Source: Terasakiispira papahanaumokuakeensis
GTDB taxonomy: Bacteria; Pseudomonadota; Gammaproteobacteria; Pseudomonadales; Halomonadaceae
Direction of reading: 5' to 3'
Length of the DNA stretch: 64,000 nt
Assembly (NCBI RefSeq): GCF_001709345.1
Contig: NZ_MDTQ01000001.1
Location: forward strand, 2,927,980-2,991,979
The notes under the pieces were generated by a model. That model made no database searches. It was not told the DNA's origin and worked only from the letters and a program-made list of their open reading frames with translations. Of the stretch, positions 56,495 to 64,000 are shown in pieces. Position numbers and translations under genes: made by a program. Position 1 is the stretch's first letter; the number at the start of each line of letters is the position of its first letter.

Positions 56495-57405
56495 TAAAAG
56501 TACCCCTCGCGTTTTTTCTTCTCCATGGAACCGGACTGATCATGGTCAATCGCTCGACCTGAGCGCTCAGAAGTCGTCGCCAATAACATTTCACGAATAA
56601 TCGCGGGCAATGTATCGGCTTTAGACGGCACAGCGCCGGTTAAGGGGTAACAACCCAAGGTACGAAAACGTACCCATTTCTCTTCAGGCACTTCACCTTC
56701 AGCCAACGGCAAGCGATCATCATCCACCATGATGGTCATACCATCACGCTCAACCACCGGGCGAGGTGCGGCATAATACAAGGGCACAATAGGAATAGAC
56801 TCTAAGTAGATGTACTGCCAGATATCCAACTCGGTCCAATTCGATAAGGGAAAAACACGGATCGACTCGCCTTTATTGACCTTACCGTTATAAGTATTCC
56901 ATAACTCTGGGCGTTGATTTCGCGGATCCCAACGGTGGTGGCGATCGCGGAACGAGTACACACGCTCTTTGGCACGCGATTTTTCTTCATCCCGCCGAGC
57001 ACCACCAAAGGCCGCATCAAAACCGTACTTATCCAGCGCTTGCTTCAGCGCCTCGGTTTTCATGACATCGGTATAGTGACTCCCATGCTCAAAAGGATTA
57101 ATGCCCTGGGCTAGCCCTTCCTGGTTGGAGTGAACCAGCAACTCCATGCCTGCCTCACGCGCCATACGGTCGCGAAAAGAGATCATCTCGCGGAATTTCC
57201 AGGTGGTATTAATGTGCATCAGCGGAAAAGGCGGCGTACCCGGATAGAAGGCTTTGCGCGCTAGGTGCAACATGACAGAAGAGTCTTTCCCGATAGAATA
57301 CAGCATCACCGGATTATCAAACTCTGCCGCCACCTCACGAATGATATGAATCGACTCGGCCTCAAGCTGCTTGAGGTGAGTCATACGCTGTTCGGATACA
57401 GGCAT
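56494..57405 (-). CDS. cysD: Sulfate adenylyltransferase small subunit
   Basis: PP-loop ATP sulfurylase subunit that makes APS from sulfate and ATP with CysN. About 303 residues from ATG 57405, preceded by GGAG; the frame is open from 57435 but no ribosome site is there, and E. coli CysD is 302. Signature segments: [57 protein letters not shown] and the end [12 protein letters not shown]. Confidence 0.97.
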   Translation of the reverse strand: MPVSEQRMTHLKQLEAESIHIIREVAAEFDNPVMLYSIGKDSSVMLHLARKAFYPGTPPFPLMHINTTWKFREMISFRDRMAREAGMELLVHSNQEGLAQGINPFEHGSHYTDVMKTEALKQALDKYGFDAAFGGARRDEEKSRAKERVYSFRDRHHRWDPRNQRPELWNTYNGKVNKGESIRVFPLSNWTELDIWQYIYLESIPIVPLYYAAPRPVVERDGMTIMVDDDRLPLAEGEVPEEKWVRFRTLGCYPLTGAVPSKADTLPAIIREMLLATTSERSGRAIDHDQSGSMEKKKREGYF

Positions 57406-57612
57406 GGACAACTCCGAAACGATTTGCTTATTCATTTAAGCTATTTAAAAAGATGTTTTTAATTCCACAAAATCCAGTCGCTAAGTGTCCCCCTTTCGTC
57501 ATCAATCGGCAAGGTTTCACCCAGCCCCTTTCAGGCCAATTGGCGCTATCGATATAGCCAGGGGGCGGGATTAAAGCACTTGAGTGGAAGAGCAAAGGCA
57601 TCATGTCATACG

Positions 57613-57635
57613 AAAAAGGCCACCCGAAGGTGGCC
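57613..57635 (-). terminator. Terminator of the cystine transporter gene
   Basis: Stem GGCCACC-CGAA-GGTGGCC (57618-57635) followed on the minus strand by five T residues, about 50 bases after the gene's stop. Confidence 0.9.
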
Positions 57636-57683
57636 TCAATTCTACTCAGTAAGAACAGCGGTCAATCAACACAGCACGGGCTT

Positions 57684-59075
57684 TTAAGCCGCTTTGTGTT
57701 CACTCAAGCCGTCATCTTCACTGTCAAACACGCTCGCATCGTGCTGCTTTAATAAACGACTGGTCACGGTACCGGCCGTCATCGCGCCATTCACATTAAT
57801 CGCGGTTCGGCCCATGTCGATCAGCGGTTCAATCGAAATCAAAAGCCCTGCCAGCGCTATCGGCAGATTCAGGGTCGACAGCACAATAATCGCAGCGAAA
57901 GTCGCACCACCCCCGACCCCTGCAATACCGAATGAGCCCAGCGTCACGACTAGCACTAAGGTCCCGAGGAACTCTAACGACAAAGGATCAATCCCCACGG
58001 TCGGCGCAATCATCATCGCCAACATGGCGGGGTAAAGGCCCGCACAACCATTTTGACCGATAGTGGCCCCAAAAGAAGCCGCAAAGTTGGCAATCGCCGG
58101 TGGAACACCAATACGATCGACCTGGGCTTCAATGTTGAGCGGAATCGTTGCCGCACTGGAGCGAGAAGTAAATGCAAAGGTCAGTACTGGCCAAACTTTC
58201 TGGAAATAGCGTTTCGGGTTAACCCCTGCACCGGCTAAGAACAGTGCATGCATGACCAAAATTAACGTCAGCCCAATATAAGAGGCCACGACGAAACCGA
58301 TCAAATTGAGAATATCGTTCAGATTCGAAGTAGAAACGACTTTCGTCATCAGCGCCATCACACCATAGGGCGTCAAGCGGATCACCATACGGACTAAACG
58401 CATGATCCATTTTTGGACGACTTCAATGCCGTTAATCAGCTGATCACCCAATTCCGCATTTTCACGCTTAATGCCCAGTGCCGCAACCCCAAGGAAAGCG
58501 GCAAAAATCACAACACTGATAATCGATGTAGGGCGTGCACCCGCGAGATCTTGGAAAGGGTTCGTCGGAATAAACGACAACAGCAGTTGAGGTACCGTCA
58601 GATCCGCCAATTGCGCACTGCGGTCAATGATCGCCTGCCCCCGCTCAAGCTCACGCGCGCCCTGCACTAAGCCATCAGCGGATAAACCAAACAGCTGCGT
58701 CATGGTAATACCGATCACCGCTGAAATCGCCGTTGTGATCATCAGCATGCCCAACACACCGAAGCTAATCTTACCCAGCGCACTGGCATCATGTAAGCGC
58801 GTGACCGCAGATAAAATAGTCACCAGCACTAAAGGCATAATGATCATTTTCAACAAGTGGACATAGCCGCCGCCTACCAGATTGACCCAGTCAATCGTCC
58901 CCGTTAGAACAGCTTGATCAGAATAGCCCCATTGCATGAGCACCCCAAAAGCCACCCCAACGACCAAGCCTGCCAGCACCACCCGCGATAAACTCGCGCC
59001 CTTAAGCTGCCAGCGTGCGAGCAGCCCGGCGGCCAAGGCAAAAATCAATACATTGATTGCAACCAACCCATTCAT
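57684..59075 (-). CDS. tcyP: L-cystine:Na+/H+ symporter (TcyP/YdjN type, DAACS family)
   Basis: 463 residues, about eight to nine hydrophobic helices plus two re-entrant loops of the dicarboxylate/amino acid:cation symporter fold. TcyP-like stretches: [73 protein letters not shown] and [20 protein letters not shown]. Length and sequence match YdjN-type cystine carriers. Downstream cysD/cysNC (sulfate activation) supports a sulfur-uptake role. Confidence 0.9.
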   Translation of the reverse strand: MNGLVAINVLIFALAAGLLARWQLKGASLSRVVLAGLVVGVAFGVLMQWGYSDQAVLTGTIDWVNLVGGGYVHLLKMIIMPLVLVTILSAVTRLHDASALGKISFGVLGMLMITTAISAVIGITMTQLFGLSADGLVQGARELERGQAIIDRSAQLADLTVPQLLLSFIPTNPFQDLAGARPTSIISVVIFAAFLGVAALGIKRENAELGDQLINGIEVVQKWIMRLVRMVIRLTPYGVMALMTKVVSTSNLNDILNLIGFVVASYIGLTLILVMHALFLAGAGVNPKRYFQKVWPVLTFAFTSRSSAATIPLNIEAQVDRIGVPPAIANFAASFGATIGQNGCAGLYPAMLAMMIAPTVGIDPLSLEFLGTLVLVVTLGSFGIAGVGGGATFAAIIVLSTLNLPIALAGLLISIEPLIDMGRTAINVNGAMTAGTVTSRLLKQHDASVFDSEDDGLSEHKAA

Positions 59076-59100
59076 GTTGATCGTCTCCCAAATGACAAAA

Positions 59101-59123
59101 GCGGCACATCATCGATGTGCCGC
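59101..59123 (-). terminator. Hairpin with T run before tcyP
   Basis: Stem GCGGCACATC-ATC-GATGTGCCGC; on the minus strand followed by TTTTG. It could end the moa operon transcript or act as an attenuator in the tcyP leader; it is 25 bp before the tcyP start. Confidence 0.65.
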
Positions 59124-59211
59124 ATAGACTAAATGCGACAGCGTTAAACTGTCGGCTAATGCTTGAGCGCTATAGTAAGGAATATCACAAGGTAATAAAA
59201 ATGGATTTTCT

Positions 59212-59239
59212 TTATAACCTAAAAACTTTTTACCTATAA
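59212..59239. promoter_or_regulatory. AT-rich inverted repeat in the tcyP promoter region
   Basis: TTATA-N3-TAAAAA-C-TTTTTA-N4-ATAA with interruptions, about 140-165 bp upstream of the tcyP start. A LysR-type (CysB) site is possible given the function but is not proven by motif. Confidence 0.4.
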
Positions 59240-59302
59240 GAGAATTAACTTATAGATAAAAAATAGCCAAAACGGCGCTACAGGCTACAAGGAACCCGAC
59301 CT

Positions 59303-60325
59303 TTAACCCCCAGTCGCATTCATGAAGCGGACAATCTGCACATCACCATCGGTAGTAAAGTGGTGGCGTTCAGGTTTTAGGTCCATAGCCTCAACAATGG
59401 TTTGCTTCAATCGCTCTTGATCACCGGGGTAGTCACGCAGCACCTGGCGCAAATCAACTGAGTGCTCATTCCCCAGACATAACAGTAAACGCCCTTCCAC
59501 AGTGACTCTGACGCGATTGCAGTCACCACAGAAGTTGTGGCTATGCGGTGAGATAAAGCCAATGCGGCTAGCATGCTCATCGGCAAAACGATAATAGCGT
59601 GAAGGGCCGCCGGTCACTTCACCACAGGGCAGCAGTTCATACTGCTGCTCAATCATCGCCCTCACCTCATCACTGGAGCAGAAGGTTTCATCACGACCAT
59701 GATCTGAAATATGGCCTAATGGCATTTCTTCAATAAAGCTAATATCGATTTCACGAGACCTGGCAAAGCGCACTAAGTCCACAACTTCATCATCATTACG
59801 ACCTTTCATAATGACCGCATTGAGCTTAATCCGCTCAAATCCAGCAGATTTGGCCGCATCAATCCCCTCAATGACCTGCTGCAGCTGCCCTGTTCGGGTA
59901 ATTCGGGTAAAACGTTCGGGGTCGAGGGAATCTAAACTGATATTGAGCCGATCCAGCCCTCCCGCTTGCAGCGTATCCGCCCACTTGGGGAGCTGGCTGC
60001 CATTGGTGGTCATGCTCAAGTCTCTCAATCCCGAGACGGATTTTAAATGACCGAGCTGACTCACCAACGAATCCACATCACGCCGCACCAATGGCTCACC
60101 ACCGGTCAGACGAATATGCTCAACCCCTAGGTCAACAAAGGCTTGAGCCACTTGCCCGATTTCCTCCAGCGTCAACACCTGCTGGCGAGGCAAAAACGTC
60201 ATCTCCTCACTCATGCAGTAGACACAACGAAAATCACAGCGATCCGTCACAGATAGGCGTACATAACGAATGGTTCGACCAAAACGATCCACCATCGCCT
60301 CTTTTTTCATGGAATCAAAACTCAT
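59303..60325 (-). CDS. moaA: GTP 3',8-cyclase MoaA
   Basis: Radical SAM enzyme of the first molybdenum-cofactor step, GTP to 3',8-cH2GTP. 340 residues. N-terminal 4Fe-4S cysteines C30, C34 and C37 in CDFRCVYC; C-terminal cluster in [10 protein letters not shown]...CLG; the terminal Gly-Gly needed for activity is present (MNATGG). Start overlaps the moaE stop (ATGA). Last gene of the mobA-mobB-moaCD-moaE-moaA series. Confidence 0.96.
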   Translation of the reverse strand: MSFDSMKKEAMVDRFGRTIRYVRLSVTDRCDFRCVYCMSEEMTFLPRQQVLTLEEIGQVAQAFVDLGVEHIRLTGGEPLVRRDVDSLVSQLGHLKSVSGLRDLSMTTNGSQLPKWADTLQAGGLDRLNISLDSLDPERFTRITRTGQLQQVIEGIDAAKSAGFERIKLNAVIMKGRNDDEVVDLVRFARSREIDISFIEEMPLGHISDHGRDETFCSSDEVRAMIEQQYELLPCGEVTGGPSRYYRFADEHASRIGFISPHSHNFCGDCNRVRVTVEGRLLLCLGNEHSVDLRQVLRDYPGDQERLKQTIVEAMDLKPERHHFTTDGDVQIVRFMNATGG

Positions 60326-60825
60326 GAGGGCGCTCCAGCTGCATGCCAGCGATCAGCCGCTTGCGTATCACTATCCCGGGCAGACACCCAGTAATCCCCA
60401 CTGGCGGTATGCTCTTTTTTCCAGAAAGGCGCTCGGGTTTTTAGGTAATCCATTAAAAAATTACAGGCTTCAAAAGCCGCTTGGCGATGAGCAGAGGCGA
60501 CTAAGACCAATACGATCGGATCACCCGGTGTCATCTTGCCAACCCGATGAATCACCGAAATGCCATTCAAAGACCAACGTGAAATGGCTTCATCAATGAT
60601 TTGGTGCAATGCCTTTTCGGTCATGGCCGGATAATGCTCTAACGTCAGCGCCAACACATCGGGCCGCTCATTGAAATCACGGACATAACCGACAAATGTC
60701 ACGGTTGCTCCGATATCACTCCGGCCTTGAGTGAGTCGCTGCATTTCCGACTCAACACTAAAAGGCGCAGGCTGAACACGAACGTATCGCGGGCAGACGT
60801 TGTCTGGGCATAATTCATCAGACAT
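60322..60825 (-). CDS. moaE: Molybdopterin synthase catalytic subunit MoaE
   Basis: Forms the dithiolene of molybdopterin with thiocarboxylated MoaD. 167 residues from ATG 60825, which has AGGAGG five bases upstream; the frame opens further but overlaps moaCD. Motifs: [75 protein letters not shown] with the conserved Lys pair. Confidence 0.95.
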   Translation of the reverse strand: MSDELCPDNVCPRYVRVQPAPFSVESEMQRLTQGRSDIGATVTFVGYVRDFNERPDVLALTLEHYPAMTEKALHQIIDEAISRWSLNGISVIHRVGKMTPGDPIVLVLVASAHRQAAFEACNFLMDYLKTRAPFWKKEHTASGDYWVSARDSDTQAADRWHAAGAPS

Positions 60826-60826
60826 C

Positions 60827-61645
60827 TTAACCTCCTGTGACAGGCGGGAAAAAGGCCACTTCATCTCCCACCTGCAACGGGTGCATCGGCTTGACCATCT
60901 CCTGATTGACGGCCATCAGCAGTTGTGGCTGCTGCTGCAGAGCAGCGCGTTCGCTAGCTTGAGCCACTAACCAATTCAATAGCGCGGCAACAGTCGGTTC
61001 CGACAGCGCTTCAAGCGGCACATCACAAGCTTCCATCTGTAGTTGTTCCCGAAGCTCGGCAAAGAACCTGACATGAACGCTCGTGCCAACATCGGCTGGC
61101 ACAGTCGATGCGGACTGAGATACCGATTGCGCTACTGATAACACCTCAGTCGCTGGGGATTGATCCTCAAAAGGTCGCCAATCACCTGACTTACCGCCTG
61201 TCTTTTCCAGCACTTTGATATCGTCAATGATCATGCGCTTATCGACCGCTTTACACATATCATAAAGTGTCAGCGCCGCCACTGAAGCCGCCGTCAAGGC
61301 TTCCATCTCGACGCCTGTTCGGCCTGCCAGACGGCAGGTTGCTTCGATACGAATACCCGGCAAAGCCTCGTCAGGCGTCAATTCAACCGCCACCTTAGAC
61401 AACATCAAAGGGTGGCATAACGGGATCAGGTCAGCCGTTCTTTTAGCCGCCATAATCCCGGCAATCCGTGCGGTCGCCAGCACATCGCCTTTGGGATGTT
61501 CTCCCGCCATAATGCGCGCCAGCGTCTGCGGTTGCATGCGAATCGCCGCCGAAGCCACTGCCGTACGCGCAGTAATCTCTTTTTGACCGACATCGACCAT
61601 ATGAGCCTGCCCTCGAGCATCCAGATGTGTCAGCTCATTCATCAT
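60827..61645 (-). CDS. moaC-moaD: Fused MoaC-MoaD: cyclic pyranopterin monophosphate synthase and molybdopterin synthase sulfur carrier
   Basis: 272 residues with two domains in one frame. MoaC (about 1-160): [82 protein letters not shown] Ser/Thr/Ala-rich linker follows (about 161-188). MoaD (about 189-272) is a ubiquitin-like fold ending in PPVTGG, the Gly-Gly that receives sulfur. MoaC and MoaD act at successive steps, so fusion fits, but the carrier end must still reach MoaE and MoeB. The gene starts 23 bp after mobB and stops two bases before moaE. Confidence 0.94.
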   Translation of the reverse strand: MMNELTHLDARGQAHMVDVGQKEITARTAVASAAIRMQPQTLARIMAGEHPKGDVLATARIAGIMAAKRTADLIPLCHPLMLSKVAVELTPDEALPGIRIEATCRLAGRTGVEMEALTAASVAALTLYDMCKAVDKRMIIDDIKVLEKTGGKSGDWRPFEDQSPATEVLSVAQSVSQSASTVPADVGTSVHVRFFAELREQLQMEACDVPLEALSEPTVAALLNWLVAQASERAALQQQPQLLMAVNQEMVKPMHPLQVGDEVAFFPPVTGG

Positions 61646-61668
61646 TCACCTCTTTCATTTCAATGGAC

Positions 61669-62241
61669 TCATAAGGGCTGGCTTGCAATATCACCGGATG
61701 ACGCCTGCTGTCGACGTAGTTCATCGAGTACCCACGTTTCGATGGCATCCAGGTCGTTCAAATCCAAGACGGGTAAAACATTGCCTTCCGGCACTTGATT
61801 GGGAGAATCAGTGGCAATGGCAAGAATTTGAGGATCATCAGGGAAACGCCATGGCTTATCAACCGACATTCGGTGCAGCTCAAGCTTAGGGAAAGGCTCG
61901 GCTTTAAACCCTTCAACAAGCACCAAGTCCACCTCACTCGGATTAAAATGCTGCAGCATTTCATCAAGAGAAGGGGCTTCATCCCGTGGTGCTTCAACCA
62001 TTAAGGCCCAGCGTCGATCGGAGGCAATCAGCATCTGGCCAGCCCCGGCATGACGTAAGGTATGGCTATCTTTGCCTGGCTGATCCACATCAAAATCATG
62101 ATGGGCATGCTTCACACAAGCGATACGTAATCCTCGTGCTTTTAATCGGGGTAACAGAGCCTTCAATAACGTCGTTTTACCTGTACCGCTCCAAGCACTG
62201 AAACCTAATAGAGGGCGAGGAAAGGAAGCATAATGGCTCAT
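61669..62241 (-). CDS. mobB: Molybdopterin-guanine dinucleotide biosynthesis protein MobB
   Basis: GTP-binding helper for MobA. 190 residues with Walker A GFSAWSGTGKTTLLKALLP, CVKHAHHDFDVDQPGKDSHTLRHAGAGQML, and LVLVEGFKAEPFPKLELHR. Lies 62 bp downstream of mobA. In E. coli mobA-mobB form the same pair; here moaCD-moaE-moaA follow. Confidence 0.95.
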   Translation of the reverse strand: MSHYASFPRPLLGFSAWSGTGKTTLLKALLPRLKARGLRIACVKHAHHDFDVDQPGKDSHTLRHAGAGQMLIASDRRWALMVEAPRDEAPSLDEMLQHFNPSEVDLVLVEGFKAEPFPKLELHRMSVDKPWRFPDDPQILAIATDSPNQVPEGNVLPVLDLNDLDAIETWVLDELRRQQASSGDIASQPL

Positions 62242-62303
62242 ATAAGCACCTACGCAATGATCACAGCACCAATCCAGCAGACCCTATCGGAGATAGTGAT
62301 GCA

Positions 62304-62927
62304 CTAAACATCAAATCTCGCCAAGTCTTCTGGATAGTTGAGGTTAATAAAATGTCGTGCGGGAAACGTCACGGCCACATAGTGATACAAAGAAAACCAG
62401 CGATCGACCTTACGGCCGCCTTCGGCGAGAAAGCACTGTAAAGAAGCCAATAAAGCCCGTTGTAACAACACCACCGCAGGCTGCAAACGTTCGCCATCAT
62501 GCGCAACCGCGATCGGGGCTTGAGCCGACTGTGCCGCATGCCAAAGACGCTGAGCAAGATCAGGAGGTAGCTGCGGCGTATCACAAGGCACACATAACAC
62601 CCAATCTGTTTGAGCATAATGAAGTGCCGTCGCCATCCCCATCAGCGGACCTTGAAACCCTGAATCAAGATCCGTGATCACCGGGATATCCAGTGCCTGA
62701 TAACGCTCGACTGAACGATTGGCATTGATCATGAGATGGTCAACTTGCGGAGCTAAACATTGGAGCACATGATCAATGAGCGGTTGGCCTTGAAACATGA
62801 CCCAACCTTTATCCTCACCGCCCATTCGGCGACCTTGACCACCCGCCAAAACGACCCCTGTCAGTGATGGTATGGGCAAAAAGGTCTTATTAGCAGTCGT
62901 CTCTTTTGAGGACAGTGAAGCACACAT
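62304..62927 (-). CDS. mobA: Molybdenum cofactor guanylyltransferase MobA
   Basis: Attaches GMP to molybdopterin using GTP. 207 residues; nucleotide motif LAGGQGRRMGGEDKG, then NANRSVERYQALDIPVITD, GPLMGMATALHYAQ, and LCVPCDTPQLP. First gene of the molybdenum-cofactor operon on the minus strand. Confidence 0.95.
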   Translation of the reverse strand: MCASLSSKETTANKTFLPIPSLTGVVLAGGQGRRMGGEDKGWVMFQGQPLIDHVLQCLAPQVDHLMINANRSVERYQALDIPVITDLDSGFQGPLMGMATALHYAQTDWVLCVPCDTPQLPPDLAQRLWHAAQSAQAPIAVAHDGERLQPAVVLLQRALLASLQCFLAEGGRKVDRWFSLYHYVAVTFPARHFINLNYPEDLARFDV

Positions 62928-63050
62928 GAACAGCCCTTCATCATCAATACATCTAGGCCGGTATCATAACGGAATACATACGCCAACGGTATGTTATGAG
63001 CGGACAAAAATGACGTGCCGAAGACACTTTGCGCCAGGAAATTCAGTCTT

Positions 63051-63090
63051 CTACCTCAATAAGTTAGGCCAACTACTCCTTATGAGGTAG
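63051..63090. repeat. Imperfect inverted repeat before the ABC receptor gene
   Basis: CTACCTCAATAAG (63051-63063) pairs with CTTATGAGGTAG (63079-63090) with a one-base bulge and a 15-base loop. Lies between divergent mobA and the receptor gene; may be a transcript-end or regulator site. Nothing else is seen in 62928-63166. Confidence 0.6.
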
Positions 63091-63166
63091 GTCTTGCAGG
63101 ATGGACTTATCGTGTCTCCGTTGATAACGGCACTGAGTCTGAACTTGACCCCAAAAAGATATGTTA

Positions 63167-63185
63167 TATAATAACAATCATTATC
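63167..63185. promoter_or_regulatory. Fur box
   Basis: TATAATAACAATCATTATC matches 16 of 19 positions of the consensus GATAATGATAATCATTATC, 75 bp before the receptor start. Predicts iron repression. Confidence 0.85.
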
Positions 63186-63259
63186 AATTTGAATGCACCC
63201 ACTCATGACACTGCGATAAGCTAGCTTTTGCTCATTTATCGCGATAAGGAATTCTCTCA

Positions 63260-64000
63260 ATGCCGACGCTTTGCGCTTCACGCAAGAGCCAATATAAAAG
63301 GTACAAGCAACATTCACTGGCACTGGTCACTTTATTAACGGGCTTACTGACCGTAGGCACCGTCCAGGCTCAAGAGAGTTCGTTTCCTTTAACCTTGGAA
63401 AACTGCGGTCAAACACTCACCTTTGAACATCCCGTTGAACGAATTGTCACCGTCGGTCAAGCCACAACAGAAATTCTGTATGCCTTAGGTCTTGCAGATA
63501 AAGTCAAAGCGACTTCCGTTTGGTTCACTCCAGTCCAACCCAAGTACCAAACAGTCAACAGCCATATTCCCCGCCTTGCTGATAATGACCCCAGCTTCGA
63601 AAGCGTCGTCAATCAGCACCCAGATCTGGTGACCGTGCAATATGAATGGCATATCGGCGCCAACGGTATTGTGGGTACCCGCGAGCAGTTTCATGATCTG
63701 GGTATTCCGACTTATGTGATGCCGACCGACTGTGTTGGCAAAGACAACAGCACCGGCATGGATGGCACTCGTTTGCAGCTCTTCTCCACCCAATGGCTGT
63801 TCCAAAGCGTGCAGGATCTTGCCGATATCGCTGGCGTTCATCAGCGCGGCGCTGAATTGGTTGACCAACTCAAAGCCCGCGAAGACGAGGTCAAACAACG
63901 GGCACATCAACTAGACAGCGACCTCTCTGCCGTCTTTTGGTACTCCAGCGCCGATATGAATGTAGACCCCTTTGTCGCAGGCAGTCTCGGAGCACCTGCC
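63260..64000 (+). CDS. ABC transporter periplasmic substrate-binding protein (FepB/BtuF type), 3' end outside window
   Basis: Read from ATG 63260 and open to the window edge (at least 247 residues). Leader MPTLCASRKSQYKRYKQHSLALVTLLTGLLTVGTVQA is a signal-type N-terminus. The mature part has VERIVTVGQATTEILYALGLADKVKATS, the classic periplasmic binding domain of siderophore/B12 receptors, and PDLVTVQYEWH. The Fur box supports an iron-siderophore role. Expect FecCD/FecE-type permease and ATPase genes just beyond the window. Confidence 0.88.
   Translation, partial: MPTLCASRKSQYKRYKQHSLALVTLLTGLLTVGTVQAQESSFPLTLENCGQTLTFEHPVERIVTVGQATTEILYALGLADKVKATSVWFTPVQPKYQTVNSHIPRLADNDPSFESVVNQHPDLVTVQYEWHIGANGIVGTREQFHDLGIPTYVMPTDCVGKDNSTGMDGTRLQLFSTQWLFQSVQDLADIAGVHQRGAELVDQLKAREDEVKQRAHQLDSDLSAVFWYSSADMNVDPFVAGSLGAPA

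Noticed and set aside
60827-61645. A frameshift or missed stop joining separate moaC and moaD genes
   Set aside because: The reading frame is clean through a plausible Ser/Thr/Ala linker with no leftover MoaC stop or MoaD ribosome site; still worth checking in reads.

Overview
The window looks like chromosomal DNA of a Gammaproteobacterium with about 50% GC. Supporting signs are a class I glutamine synthetase with a sigma-54 promoter, the nrdR-ribD-ribBX-ribH-nusB-thiL block, TypA, TmcA, LpxL, CysD/CysNC, a TRAP transporter, a methyl-accepting chemotaxis protein and a Fur box. The mix suggests a free-living marine or halophilic lineage of the Oceanospirillales/Halomonadaceae kind, but I cannot fix the genus from sequence alone. 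I see no tRNA or rRNA gene, no CRISPR array, no prophage and no intact insertion sequence.

Layout. 0-5 kb (minus): riboflavin/thiamine block nrdR, ribD, ribBX (GTP-cyclohydrolase half degenerate), ribH, nusB, thiL; riboflavin synthase is absent from its usual place. 5-8 kb: a thioesterase-like gene, a 114-bp group IIC intron remnant just after the glnA terminator, and glnA with sigma-54 control. 8-11.4 kb: tusA with a PP-loop thiolation-type enzyme, then typA. 11.4-15.5 kb: TetR regulator with two operators, HPP membrane protein, DUF411 protein, RhtB exporter, BrnQ. 15.6-23 kb: RND pump and membrane fusion protein (minus), TolC-type channel (plus) with a third copy of the TetR-type operator, and an LpxL acyltransferase. 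23-29 kb: sigma-54 activator, DctPQM TRAP transporter and 3-hydroxybutyrate dehydrogenase, with three matching palindromes in front of the transporter. 29-38 kb: chemoreceptor, tmcA, an unrecognised exported protein, ybaK, thioesterase, quinone-reductase-like enzyme, trmH, HNH protein.

The most striking region is 38-53.5 kb. On the minus strand is a reductive-type pyrimidine (or hydantoin) catabolic operon: an M20 N-carbamoyl amidohydrolase, an NCS1 transporter and a dihydropyrimidinase. Next comes a RutR-like TetR regulator. Facing the other way is a complete coenzyme F420 operon: cofG, cofH, cofD, cofC, cofE, an F420:NADPH oxidoreductase and an F420-type luciferase-like oxidoreductase. RutR-like palindromes lie in front of both operons. 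No dihydropyrimidine dehydrogenase (PydA/PreAT) or RutA is present. My inference is that the F420H2-dependent luciferase-like enzyme does the first ring-reduction step that PydA normally does, with F420 made and recharged by its own operon. An iron-containing alcohol dehydrogenase and an SDR follow and could act on the downstream semialdehyde.

53.5-64 kb: a GT25 glycosyltransferase, cysD-cysNC sulfate activation, a TcyP-type cystine transporter, a molybdenum-cofactor operon (mobA, mobB, a moaC-moaD fusion, moaE, moaA), and the start of a Fur-controlled ABC substrate-binding protein cut by the window end.
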